In this document: positions 51,422 to 60,270 of the stretch, piece after piece | Layout: each line of letters starts with the position of its first letter | Numbering within the stretch: the stretch's first letter is position 1 | Assembly: GCA_036824005.1 (NCBI GenBank) | Contig: DAITBA010000015.1 | Coordinates: forward strand, 62,001 to 126,000 | Length of the DNA stretch: 64,000 nucleotides | Origin: DAITBA01 sp036824005 | GTDB lineage: Bacteria; Pseudomonadota; Gammaproteobacteria; Burkholderiales; Rhodocyclaceae | Direction: 5' to 3' | Program-made: the position numbers and the translations under genes | The notes under the pieces: model-generated | What the model was told of the DNA's origin: nothing | What the model saw: only the letters and a program-made list of their open reading frames with translations | Database searches by the model: none

Positions 51422-52708
51422 TCAACGCGCCGCTGCGATGGTCTCCATGCCGCCCATGTATCCGCGCAGAACCTTCGGAATCTCGACGCTGCCGTCGGCG
51501 CGCTGGTAGTTCTCCAGCACCGCGACCAGAGTGCGTCCCACCGCCAGTCCCGAACCGTTCAACGTGTGCACCAGCTCTGGCCTGCCCTTCTCGTTGCGCC
51601 AGCGCGCCTGCATGCGCCGCGCCTGGAACGCATCGAAGTTGCTGCAGGAGGAGATTTCGCGGTAAGTGTTCTGCGCCGGCAGCCACACTTCGATGTCATA
51701 GGTCTTGGCGGCCGAGAAGCCCATGTCGCCGGTGCACAGGATAACGACGCGGTAGGGCAAGTCGAGATGCTTTAGTATCTCCTCAGCATGACCGGTCAGT
51801 TCCTCCAGCGCCTGCCACGAGTTTTCGGGACGTTCGATGCGCACCAGCTCTACCTTGTCGAACTGGTGCTGGCGAATCATGCCGCGGGTATCCCTGCCGT
51901 AGGACCCCGCTTCGGAGCGGAAGCACGGCGTATGACAGACCATCTTCAGCGGCAGGGCATCGAGGGGAAGAATTTCGCCGCGCACGATGTTCGTCACAGG
52001 AACTTCCGCGGTCGGTATCAGATACATTTTCTCCGCGTCGCTGCGCGGAACGGCGAACAGGTCAGCTTCGAACTTGGGCAGCTGCCCGGTACCGAACATG
52101 CTTTCGGCATTGACAAGATAAGGTGCGTAGACCTCGGTGTAGCCATGATCACGGGTGTGCACATCGAGCATGAATTGCGCCAGCGCCCGATGCAGCTGAG
52201 CTACCTGGCCGCGCATCAGACCGAAACGGGCGCCGCTGATTTTCGCCGCCGTTTCGAAGTCCAGCCCACCCAAACCAGCGCCGAGGTCCACGTGATCCTT
52301 CACGGCGAAGTCGAACCGTCGCGGCGTGCCGACACGGCGCACCTCGACGTTCTCCTCCGGCGACCGGCCAATGGGCACGCTTTCATGGGGCAGATTCGGG
52401 ATCACCGACACGAACTCGTCGATTCTGCGCAGCAGCCCCGCTAGTTCGTCCTCGTTGCTCTTGAGCGCGTCGCCGATGCCGCCGACCTCGGCCATCACCG
52501 CTGCGGCGTCCTCGCCCTTCGATTTGAGAATGCCGATCTGTTTCGACAGGGCATTGCGCTTCGCCTGCAGCTCTTGGGTGCGCGTTTGCAGAACCTTGCG
52601 CTGTTCCTCCAGGCTCTGAAACGTCGCCTTGTCCAATGTGTAGCCGCGCGGCCCGAGCCGCTCGGCGATCTGATCGAGTTGGGTGCGCAGCAACTGGATG
52701 TCAAGCAT
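51422..52708 (-). CDS. serS: Seryl-tRNA synthetase
   Basis: This is a 428-residue class II synthetase that charges tRNA-Ser. The N-terminal antiparallel coiled coil (about 25-105) contacts the long variable arm. Motif 2 is FRSEAGSYGRDTRGMIRQHQ and motif 3 lies in LNGSGLAVGRTLVAVLENYQ. It is followed by a tRNA-Ser gene 1.5 kb away. GAGG lies 7 nt before the ATG. It is downstream of rarA on the same strand. Confidence 0.95.
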   Translation of the reverse strand: MLDIQLLRTQLDQIAERLGPRGYTLDKATFQSLEEQRKVLQTRTQELQAKRNALSKQIGILKSKGEDAAAVMAEVGGIGDALKSNEDELAGLLRRIDEFVSVIPNLPHESVPIGRSPEENVEVRRVGTPRRFDFAVKDHVDLGAGLGGLDFETAAKISGARFGLMRGQVAQLHRALAQFMLDVHTRDHGYTEVYAPYLVNAESMFGTGQLPKFEADLFAVPRSDAEKMYLIPTAEVPVTNIVRGEILPLDALPLKMVCHTPCFRSEAGSYGRDTRGMIRQHQFDKVELVRIERPENSWQALEELTGHAEEILKHLDLPYRVVILCTGDMGFSAAKTYDIEVWLPAQNTYREISSCSNFDAFQARRMQARWRNEKGRPELVHTLNGSGLAVGRTLVAVLENYQRADGSVEIPKVLRGYMGGMETIAAAR

Positions 52709-52744
52709 GTTCCGGCCTCAAACTGTATTTGCCATGCGTGTAAT

Positions 52745-54055
52745 CTATTTGCCCCGCACCGCGTCGTCCAGCGCGCGCAGATGAGCGAGCTTGTCCCGGA
52801 TCCTGGCCTCCAGCCCGCGGTCGCTCGGACGGTACCATTCGACTCGCGGCATGCCCTCCGGAAAATAGTTCTCGCCCGCGGCGTAGGCGTCCGGTTCGTC
52901 GTGGGCGTAGCGATACTCACGCCCGTAGCCCAGCTCCTTCATCAGCCGCGTCGGCGCATTGCGCAAGTGTTCCGGCACCGGACGCGAGCCGTCTTCGGCG
53001 ATGAATTTGCGCGCCGCATTATACGCGACATAGACAGCATTCGACTTCGCCGCGCAGGCGAGAAAGAGCACGGCTTCGGCCAGGGCAAGCTCGCCTTCCG
53101 GGGAACCGAGTCGCTCGTAGGTCGCACAGGCGTTGAGCGCCAGCTCCAGCGCCCGAGGGTCCGCCAGCCCGATGTCCTCCACGGCCATGCGCACGATACG
53201 CCGGCCTAGGTAGAGAGGATCGGCGCCGCCGTCGAGCATTCGTACCAGCCAGTAGAGCGAGGCGTCCGGGTTGGAGCCGCGCACGGACTTGTGCAAGGCC
53301 GAGATCTGATCATAGAAGGCGTCGCCGCCTTTGTCGAAGCGGCGCAGGTTGCGCGACAGGGTATCGGCGACGAACTGGGCATCGACCGCTGTCACTGCCG
53401 CAGATTGCGCGGCGGTACGCATCTGTTCCAGCAAATTGAGCAGCCGCCGCGCATCGCCATCGGCAAAACCGATCAGGCGCTCGCGCGCATTGTCGTCGAA
53501 TGTCAGCTCGGGAAAGGCGCGGCTGCGGGCACGATCGAAAAGCTGACCCAGTTCCGCTTCGCTCAGAGACTTGAGGACATAGACGGCGGCGCGGGAGAGC
53601 AAGGCGCTGTTCACCTCGAATGACGGATTCTCCGTCGTGGCACCGATGAAGGTGATGAGCCCCTGCTCCACGTAGGGCAGGAAGGCATCCTGCTGCGCCT
53701 TGTTAAACCGATGCACCTCGTCCACGAAAAGGATGGTGCGCCGCCCGCTGGTGGCAAGCATGACCTCGGCGCGACCGATGGCTTCGCGGATATCCTTGAC
53801 ACCGGAAAACACAGCCGAAAGCGCGATGAATTCGGCATCGAAGGCCTGAGCCATGAGCCGTGCCAATGTGGTCTTGCCCACGCCCGGCGGCCCCCACAGA
53901 ATCATCGAGTGGGGCGTGCGCGACTCGAAAGCCAGCCGCAGCGGCTTTCCCGGCCCGAGCAGATGCGCCTGCCCGACAACCTCCTCCGGTGTCGCCGGAC
54001 GCAGCGCCTCCGCCAGCGGCGCGTGCGGCCGCGGCTGCTGAAACAGATCACTCAC
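52745..54055 (-). CDS. rarA: RarA/MgsA replication-associated AAA+ ATPase
   Basis: This is a 436-residue AAA+ ATPase. Walker A is GPPGVGKTTLARL, Walker B lies in ILFVDEVHRFNKAQQ and the arginine finger region is TTENPSFEVNSALLSRAAVY. It acts at stalled replication forks with SSB. The C-terminal RarA-specific domain (LYWLVRMLDGGADPLYLGRR) is present. It overlaps lolA by 8 nt. Confidence 0.93.
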   Translation of the reverse strand: MSDLFQQPRPHAPLAEALRPATPEEVVGQAHLLGPGKPLRLAFESRTPHSMILWGPPGVGKTTLARLMAQAFDAEFIALSAVFSGVKDIREAIGRAEVMLATSGRRTILFVDEVHRFNKAQQDAFLPYVEQGLITFIGATTENPSFEVNSALLSRAAVYVLKSLSEAELGQLFDRARSRAFPELTFDDNARERLIGFADGDARRLLNLLEQMRTAAQSAAVTAVDAQFVADTLSRNLRRFDKGGDAFYDQISALHKSVRGSNPDASLYWLVRMLDGGADPLYLGRRIVRMAVEDIGLADPRALELALNACATYERLGSPEGELALAEAVLFLACAAKSNAVYVAYNAARKFIAEDGSRPVPEHLRNAPTRLMKELGYGREYRYAHDEPDAYAAGENYFPEGMPRVEWYRPSDRGLEARIRDKLAHLRALDDAVRGK

Positions 54056-54731
54056 CGATGACGTCCGCGCCCTTGGGCGGCGTAAAGCGAAAGACTCCGG
54101 CGTCGGTCATCGGATTGCGCTCGAATTGGTGGAACGTCAGCGTCGTCGTCTGGCCGAAGTTGTCGCGCAGTTCCATGGTCTGCAGAATGTCGCCGGCGAA
54201 GCCGATGCGCAGGGACTCGAATGTGCTGTCAGCGGCTTTTGGTCGCGCGTCCACCCACTCGATGCCGTCGCGCAGGCCGCCGTCGGCAAGCTGGAAATTC
54301 TTCTCCAATTCGTTATCGCCCGCGAGCAGTGCCGCCGGGCTGGCGCCCAGGGCCGCGCCCAGCTTCTTCACCGTCACCTGATTCAGGTCTTTGTCATAGA
54401 CCCAAAGCCGCTCGCCATCGCCGACGATCAATTGCTGATAGGGCTTCTCGTAGCTCCAGCGGAACTTGCCAGGGCGGGCAAAAACCATCGTACCACTCGC
54501 CTGCTGCGGCTTGCGCCCGCTCTTCGCCACCACGGTTTGCGAGAAACCGGCACGGCCGGTACGGGTCTGTTCGACGAAGTTCTTCAGACGTTCAAGCGCC
54601 GCAGCCTGGGCTGATGCGGAAAAGCCAACGAACAAAGCACCAAGCACACCAAGTAACACCAAGCAACGACGCAACGAACATTCGTATGCGCGCTCGATAT
54701 CGGCTTGGTCAATGCAAAGACCTCGGAGCAC
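54048..54731 (-). CDS. lolA: LolA, periplasmic lipoprotein carrier
   Basis: This is a protein of about 227 residues (or fewer; see below) that carries lipoproteins across the periplasm to LolB. It has an export signal (RRCLVLLGVLGALFVG to AQA) and the LolA fold with RAGFSQTVVAKSGRKPQQAS and FRWSYEKPYQQLIVGDGERL. The start is unsure: GTG at 54731 leaves a long hydrophilic n-region, while TTG at 54674 would give a classic signal peptide (MRRCLVLLG). Neither has a strong ribosome site. The order ftsK-lolA-rarA-serS matches many betaproteobacteria. Confidence 0.9.
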   Translation of the reverse strand: MLRGLCIDQADIERAYECSLRRCLVLLGVLGALFVGFSASAQAAALERLKNFVEQTRTGRAGFSQTVVAKSGRKPQQASGTMVFARPGKFRWSYEKPYQQLIVGDGERLWVYDKDLNQVTVKKLGAALGASPAALLAGDNELEKNFQLADGGLRDGIEWVDARPKAADSTFESLRIGFAGDILQTMELRDNFGQTTTLTFHQFERNPMTDAGVFRFTPPKGADVIGE

Positions 54732-54772
54732 CTTGGTACACCGGCTGGCTTGGAAGTGAATGGCCTTTTCCT

Positions 54773-57082
54773 CTACTCCGCCCGCGCCGGCACCAGCACT
54801 TCGCGATTGCCGTTGGCTCCCATGGCGGAAACAAGTCCGGCGCGTTCCATTTCCTCAATCAGGCGCGCCGCGCGGTTGTAGCCAATACGCAGATGCCGCT
54901 GCACAAGTGAGATCGACGGACGGCGCGTCTTGAGGACGATCTCCACCGCCTGGTCATAGAGCGGATCCGCCTCGCCACCCATACCCTCGACAGCATCGCT
55001 GCCGAACTCTCCGTCGCCGTCGCCAGGCGTCTCTAGTATCCCTTCGACATAGTCCGGCGCGGCGACGCTCTTTAAGTGATCCACCACCCGATGCACCTCG
55101 TTGTCGCTGACGAAAGCGCCGTGCACCCTCAGCGGCAACCCCGTCCCGGGGGCAAGGTAAAGCATGTCGCCCTGGCCGAGCAGCGCTTCCGCACCCATCT
55201 GATCGAGAATGGTGCGCGAGTCCACCTTGCTCGAAACCTGGAAGGCAACGCGCGTCGGAATGTTCGCCTTGATCAGACCGGTAATGACATCCACCGACGG
55301 CCGCTGCGTCGCCAGAATCAGATGAATCCCCGAGGCGCGTGCCTTCTGCGCCAGGCGCGCGATCAGTTCTTCGACCTTCTTGCCCACCACGAGCATCAGG
55401 TCGGCCAGTTCGTCAATGACGACGACGACATTGGGCAGCGGCGCCAGCGGCTCGGGGCTCTCCGGCGTCAGGGCAAACGGATTGGCGATCGGCGTGCCGG
55501 CCTTCTCGGCGTCGTGCAGCTTGTGGTTGAAGCCGGAGAGATTGCGCACGCCCAGCGTCGACATGAGCTTGTAGCGCCGCTCCATCTCGGCCACGCACCA
55601 GTTGAGCGCGTTGGCCGCCTGCTTCATGTCGGTGACCACCGGCGCCAGCAGATGCGGGATGCCCTCGTATACCGACAGCTCGAGCATCTTCGGGTCGACC
55701 AGAATCAGGCGCACATGGCGCGGCTCGGACTTGTAGATCAGGCTCAGGATCATGGCATTGATGGCCACCGACTTGCCCGAACCGGTGGTTCCGGCCACGA
55801 GCAGGTGCGGCATGCGCGCCAGATCGGCGACCTTCGGCTGGCCGCCGATATCCTTGCCCAGGGCCAGAGTGAGCGGCGAGTGCATGTCGTGATAGGCGAC
55901 CGAGCCGAGTATCTCGGACAGGCACACCACCTGCCGCTTGGCATTGGGGATCTCCAGTCCCATGCAGGACTTGCCGGGAATCGTTTCGACGACGCGGATG
56001 CTGACCACCGATAGCGCTCGCGCCAGATCCTTGACCAGGTTAACGATCTGACTGCCCTTGACGCCGACGGCAGGCTCGATCTCGTAACGGGTGATGACCG
56101 GCCCCGGATAGGCGGCCAGCACGCGAACTTCAACGCCGAAGTCGGCGAGCTTACGTTCGATCAAGCGCGAGGTGAATTCCAGCGTCTCGGTCGACGGCGG
56201 CTCGGCGTCCTGCCGCGGCTCGTCGAGCAGGGAAAGCGGCGGCAATACGCCGCCGGGCAGATCGCGGAACAGAGGCTGCTGCCGCTCCCTGTCGCGCCTG
56301 GCCGATTTCGGCACGTCGACGAGCGGCGGTTCAATGCGCAGGGGCGGCTCATCATCCAGGCGCTTGCGCTGCACCTCCACCACAGCCTCACGCTGTTCCG
56401 CCACCTCGCGACCGACACGCCGGTCCTGCCAGCGCTGCCCGGCATTGCGGACGCCGCTGGCGACACGCTCCAGCTCCGCGCCGATGCGTTCGGCAAGACG
56501 AATCCACGACAATCCAGAGAACAAACTGAATCCGGCGGCAAACAAGGCAATGAGCATCAGCGTGCCGCCGGTGAACCCGAGGAAACTGGACACCAGAGCA
56601 CCCACTTCCGTGCCGAACATACCACCCGGGGCGAGAGGCAGTGGGCTCTTCAGGCCGTAGAAACGCATTGCTTCCAGGCCGCTGCTCGCTGCCAGCAGGA
56701 CGATAAATCCGGCCAGCGCAATCAGGAACGGGCGGCGATCGAGGATGATCAGACCGTCAAGCCGCCGGTAGCCCCACACAACGAGAAAGAGCAGAAAGAT
56801 CACCCACCACCAGGCGGACATGCCGAACAGGTAGAGCAGCAGGTCGGCCAGCCAAGCGCCGAAGCGCCCGCCGGGATTGGCAATCGCCTCGACTTTCGCG
56901 GCGTGGGACCAGCCCGGGTCGCCCCTGCTATAGCCGAACAGGATCAGGGCCAGATACATCGCCAGCCCGCCGACGATGAGCCAGCGCGCCTCCTGGAGCA
57001 ACGCGGCAATCTTCTCCGGCAGAGGTTGGGCGTTCGATCGCAACAGCACGCGATATCGTTCGGGAGGAAAGAGATTCGTCAC
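54773..57082 (-). CDS. ftsK: FtsK DNA translocase
   Basis: This is a 769-residue FtsK. Four N-terminal membrane helices lie within about 30-195, then a short linker, the alpha/beta RecA-like motor (AGTTGSGKSVAINAM, VVVIDELADLMLV) and the DNA-reading gamma winged helix at the C-terminus (SISLVQRHLRIGYNRAARLI). It anchors the divisome and moves DNA at dif sites. It starts with GTG at 57082. The linker is much shorter than that of E. coli FtsK. Confidence 0.95.
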   Translation of the reverse strand: MTNLFPPERYRVLLRSNAQPLPEKIAALLQEARWLIVGGLAMYLALILFGYSRGDPGWSHAAKVEAIANPGGRFGAWLADLLLYLFGMSAWWWVIFLLFLVVWGYRRLDGLIILDRRPFLIALAGFIVLLAASSGLEAMRFYGLKSPLPLAPGGMFGTEVGALVSSFLGFTGGTLMLIALFAAGFSLFSGLSWIRLAERIGAELERVASGVRNAGQRWQDRRVGREVAEQREAVVEVQRKRLDDEPPLRIEPPLVDVPKSARRDRERQQPLFRDLPGGVLPPLSLLDEPRQDAEPPSTETLEFTSRLIERKLADFGVEVRVLAAYPGPVITRYEIEPAVGVKGSQIVNLVKDLARALSVVSIRVVETIPGKSCMGLEIPNAKRQVVCLSEILGSVAYHDMHSPLTLALGKDIGGQPKVADLARMPHLLVAGTTGSGKSVAINAMILSLIYKSEPRHVRLILVDPKMLELSVYEGIPHLLAPVVTDMKQAANALNWCVAEMERRYKLMSTLGVRNLSGFNHKLHDAEKAGTPIANPFALTPESPEPLAPLPNVVVVIDELADLMLVVGKKVEELIARLAQKARASGIHLILATQRPSVDVITGLIKANIPTRVAFQVSSKVDSRTILDQMGAEALLGQGDMLYLAPGTGLPLRVHGAFVSDNEVHRVVDHLKSVAAPDYVEGILETPGDGDGEFGSDAVEGMGGEADPLYDQAVEIVLKTRRPSISLVQRHLRIGYNRAARLIEEMERAGLVSAMGANGNREVLVPARAE

Positions 57083-57233
57083 CGCGCAGCCGCGGTGATC
57101 CCAGCGGCCATTATAAACGATGCGCCCGCGCGGGCAGTGCGCGCGATCCCGGGGGTGTACGGCAGTGGACGGAAGAACGATGTGGAGATCGAAGGCGCGC
57201 CGACGCCGAGGCTTCGTCGCGCCCGCGCGGGGA

Positions 57234-57911
57234 TCAGCTGATGGTGCTGATTCGCTCGCGCAGCAGGATGCGGCCCTTGCCTTCTTCGATCAAACCCTGG
57301 ACCTGCAGGTCCTTCATGACACGGCTGACCATTTCCCGAGATGCACCGATCATTTTTGCGATGTCCTGCTTGGAGATCTTGCGCGTCACGACCATCTGAC
57401 CGTCGATGTTTTCCGCCATTTCCAGCAATAGACGGGCAACGCGACCGTAGACGTCCATCAGGGCCAGGCTTTCGATCTTGCGATCGGCCGTGCGCAGACG
57501 CTGCACCAGATTGCGCATGATGTAGAGCGCAACCTCGAAGTTGTCCTGCAGGCAGCGCTTGAAGTCGCTCTTGGAGATGACGATCAGTTCGCTTGGAGCG
57601 GCGGCGACAACGGTTGCCGAGCGCGGATTCTCGTCGAGTACGCCCATTTCGCCGAACAATTCGCCCGGCCCGAGCATGGACAGGATCACTTCCCGACCCT
57701 CCTCGTCGCTCACCAGCACTTTCAGGCTGCCGGACAGCACGAGATAGACGAAGTCGGTGCGATCACCGGCCATGACAACCGTCGCATTGCGCGGCACCCG
57801 GCGCAGGATGGCCACGCGGGCGATCGGCTCCAGATTCTGCGGCTGCAGGCCCGAGAACATCGGAAAGCAGCGCAACGCTGTCGTGGTCACGGAACTCGGC
57901 ATGGGCATCAT
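57234..57911 (-). CDS. Crp/Fnr-family transcription regulator
   Basis: This is a protein of about 225 residues. The cNMP-binding domain contains LGPGELFGEMGVLDENPRSA, which has the Glu and Arg that contact cAMP in CRP, so nucleotide binding is plausible. No Fnr-type cysteine cluster is seen. The C-terminal helix-turn-helix is ISKQDIAKMIGASREMVSRV. The start is ATG at 57911 or 57908 after GAGGTGG. It is divergent from trxB across 358 nt, so it may control trxB, but no binding site was identified. Confidence 0.87.
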   Translation of the reverse strand: MMPMPSSVTTTALRCFPMFSGLQPQNLEPIARVAILRRVPRNATVVMAGDRTDFVYLVLSGSLKVLVSDEEGREVILSMLGPGELFGEMGVLDENPRSATVVAAAPSELIVISKSDFKRCLQDNFEVALYIMRNLVQRLRTADRKIESLALMDVYGRVARLLLEMAENIDGQMVVTRKISKQDIAKMIGASREMVSRVMKDLQVQGLIEEGKGRILLRERISTIS

Positions 57912-58269
57912 TTTCCACCTCACTAGTCGGATGTTCTTCGTATCCAGTTATCATTGGTCCGCCGACCATCCGCCCGGAATCCGTCCCGGGCTCGCGGCAG
58001 GCCATGCAACAGCCCTGCCTTGAAGGCAACTGGCACCCCTATAACGGCCACATTAGCCACAAGTTGAATGTCGGGCAATGCGCCTTCGGTATAATGCCCA
58101 CCACGGGGCCGATCGCCCCATGGTGCTCGCCAGTGCCTTCGTGCGCCTCGGATTCCCGGGATTTGACCACGGAATCCGGGGTAATCGGCCGAGCCGCGTT
58201 AATTTTTGTGTCACCCGATCCGGCCCGATTCCCGCGCTTGCCCCGAACCCGACTGAAGCTCACGCCATC
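57912..58269. other. Divergent intergenic region crp-like/trxB
   Basis: This 358-nt region holds TATAAT at 58090-58095, a good -10 with only a poorly spaced TTGAAT (58064) upstream. A perfect inverted repeat (8 bp, CGGATTCC/GGAATCCG) lies at 58149-58178. The repeat could be an operator or an RNA hairpin in the trxB leader. Confidence 0.45.
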
Positions 58270-59232
58270 ATGACCTCGCCCGTACGCCACATCCGCCTGT
58301 TGATCCTGGGCTCCGGCCCGGCCGGCTACACGGCCGCCGTCTACGCCGCCCGCGCCAACCTCAAGCCGGTGCTCATTACCGGCCTTGCCCAGGGCGGCCA
58401 GTTAATGACGACCACCGACGTGGATAACTGGCCCGCCGACGCGGACGGGGTTCAGGGCCCCGACCTAATGGCGCGCTTCCAACGCCATGCCGAGCGCTTC
58501 CAGACCGAACTGGTGTTCGACCATATCCATACGGTGCGGCTGGGCGAGCGACCGTTCGCGCTGGTGGGCGACGCCGGCAGCTACACCTGCGACGCCCTGA
58601 TCATCGCCACCGGCGCCACGGCAAAATACCTCGGGCTGACCTCCGAGGAGGCGTTCATGGGCAAGGGCGTGTCGGCCTGCGCCACCTGCGACGGCTTCTT
58701 CTACAAGGGGCAGGACGTGGCAGTGATCGGCGGGGGCAATACGGCCGTCGAAGAAGCCCTGTATCTTGCCAACATCGCCCGGCACGTGACGGTTGTGCAC
58801 CGCCGCGACAAGTTCCGCGCCGAGAAGATCCTCATCGACAAGCTCTTGGAAAGGACTCGCGGCGGCAACGTCACGGTGCGCTGGGACAGCGTGCTCGAGG
58901 AGGTGCTCGGTGACAAGACGGGCGTCACGGGCATGCGGATCCGCAACGTCAAGAGCGGCGCCAAGGAGGACATCGAACTCCATGGCGTGTTCATCGCCAT
59001 CGGCCACCAGCCGAACACCGAGATTTTCGCCGGCCAGCTGGAGATGCAGAACGGCTATATCGTCACCCAGGGCGGGGGCAACGGCAACGCCACGGCAACC
59101 AGCGTCCCAGGCGTTTTCGCTGCAGGCGACGTTCAGGACCACATCTATCGCCAGGCCGTGACGAGCGCCGGCACTGGCTGCATGGCAGCGCTGGACGCCG
59201 AACGCTACCTCGACGGACTGGGCCTCGCCTGA
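58270..59232 (+). CDS. trxB: Thioredoxin reductase
   Basis: This is a 320-residue flavoenzyme that reduces thioredoxin with NADPH. It has an FAD fold (GSGPAG at 14-19), an NADPH domain (VIGGGNTAVEEALYLANIA) and the redox pair C137-A-T-C140. I chose the ATG at 58270 (MTSPVRHIRLLILGSGPAGY) because the family starts here; a longer open frame upstream shows no similarity. It is followed by an smr gene 47 nt downstream. Confidence 0.95.
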   Translation: MTSPVRHIRLLILGSGPAGYTAAVYAARANLKPVLITGLAQGGQLMTTTDVDNWPADADGVQGPDLMARFQRHAERFQTELVFDHIHTVRLGERPFALVGDAGSYTCDALIIATGATAKYLGLTSEEAFMGKGVSACATCDGFFYKGQDVAVIGGGNTAVEEALYLANIARHVTVVHRRDKFRAEKILIDKLLERTRGGNVTVRWDSVLEEVLGDKTGVTGMRIRNVKSGAKEDIELHGVFIAIGHQPNTEIFAGQLEMQNGYIVTQGGGNGNATATSVPGVFAAGDVQDHIYRQAVTSAGTGCMAALDAERYLDGLGLA

Positions 59233-59279
59233 GGGGCCCGGCGAAGGCCGCCCGCCCTTCGGAGAAAGGCGACGCAACC

Positions 59280-59834
59280 ATGAAGCGGCCTCGCATTCTG
59301 CCGCCCTCCGAGGATGACCGCGCGCTATTCCGCCAGGCCGTGGCCGACGCGCGGCCGCTGCGCAACGACAGAATCCACATCGAACCGGCGCGACCGCCGG
59401 CGGTGCCGCGCCAGCGGCATTTGGACGAAGCGGCAGCATTGCAGGAGTCCATCGGCACGCCGGCACCATTGGAGCTGCAGCTTGAAGGCGGCGACGAGTT
59501 CGTCTTTCTGCGCCGCGGCCTAGCGCGCACCGTGCTGCGCGACCTGCGCCGCGGCCGCTGGGTGATCCAGGATCAGCTCGATTTGCATGGCGCCACGCGC
59601 CACACCGCGCGCGAGCTGCTCGCCGGGTTTCTCGCCCTTTGCCTGAAGCGACAATTGCGCTGTGTGCGCGTCATCCACGGCAAGGGACTGCGTTCGCCCG
59701 GCCGGGAACCGGTGCTCAAGGCCTTGGTGGCAGGCTGGCTGGCCCACCGCGCCGAAGTCCTCGCATTTTGCCAGGCACGCGCAGTGGACGGCGGCGCCGG
59801 AGCGGTCATCGTGCTACTGCGCGCAGCACACTGA
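59280..59834 (+). CDS. Smr/MutS2-type DNA-binding protein
   Basis: This is a 184-residue protein with a C-terminal Smr domain (LDLHGATRHTARELLAGF, RVIHGKGLRSPGREPVLKAL). Smr domains nick or bind branched DNA or cleave RNA. The N-terminal half is basic and matches the bacterial stand-alone Smr family (YdaL/SmrA-like). It is co-directional with trxB, a common pairing in betaproteobacteria, and convergent with glnB. Confidence 0.88.
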   Translation: MKRPRILPPSEDDRALFRQAVADARPLRNDRIHIEPARPPAVPRQRHLDEAAALQESIGTPAPLELQLEGGDEFVFLRRGLARTVLRDLRRGRWVIQDQLDLHGATRHTARELLAGFLALCLKRQLRCVRVIHGKGLRSPGREPVLKALVAGWLAHRAEVLAFCQARAVDGGAGAVIVLLRAAH

Positions 59835-59843
59835 CCGCGCAGA

Positions 59844-60182
59844 TCAGATCGCCGACTCGTTGGTTTCGCCGGTGCGGATCCGCACCACCTGCTCGACGGG
59901 CATGACGAAAATCTTGCCGTCGCCGATCTTGCCCGTGCGCGCCGATTTGATGATAGCGTCGAGGGCAGAGTCGAGAGCGGCTTCGGTGACGACCACCTCG
60001 ATCTTGATCTTCGGCAGGAAATCTACGACGTACTCGGCGCCGCGATAGAGCTCGGTGTGCCCCTTCTGCCGCCCAAAGCCCTTGACCTCGGTCACCGTCA
60101 GTCCCGTCACGCCGACATCCGACAAGGCCTCGCGCACTTCGTCGAGCTTGAAAGGTTTGATGATGGCTTCGATTTTCTTCAC
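59844..60182 (-). CDS. glnB: PII nitrogen regulatory protein
   Basis: This is a 112-residue PII protein with the uridylylation site Tyr51 in YRGAEYVVDFLPK and the C-terminal signature. It senses 2-oxoglutarate and ATP/ADP and controls nitrogen assimilation. It lies downstream of nadE on the same strand, which in betaproteobacteria favours glnB over glnK since no amtB follows; that choice is inference. Confidence 0.93.
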   Translation of the reverse strand: MKKIEAIIKPFKLDEVREALSDVGVTGLTVTEVKGFGRQKGHTELYRGAEYVVDFLPKIKIEVVVTEAALDSALDAIIKSARTGKIGDGKIFVMPVEQVVRIRTGETNESAI

Positions 60183-60270
60183 TTCCGTCTCCCGTTTTCA
60201 GTCGTGTCCAGGCCGATCAACGGATCGGCAGACCTGTCCCGGCAGCCAGCCTCCCGCGGTCCGGGACGGG

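Noticed and set aside
58064..58095. Standard sigma-70 promoter for trxB (TTGAAT and TATAAT)
   Set aside because: The spacer is 20 nt, too long for normal use; kept only as a remark in the intergenic entry.
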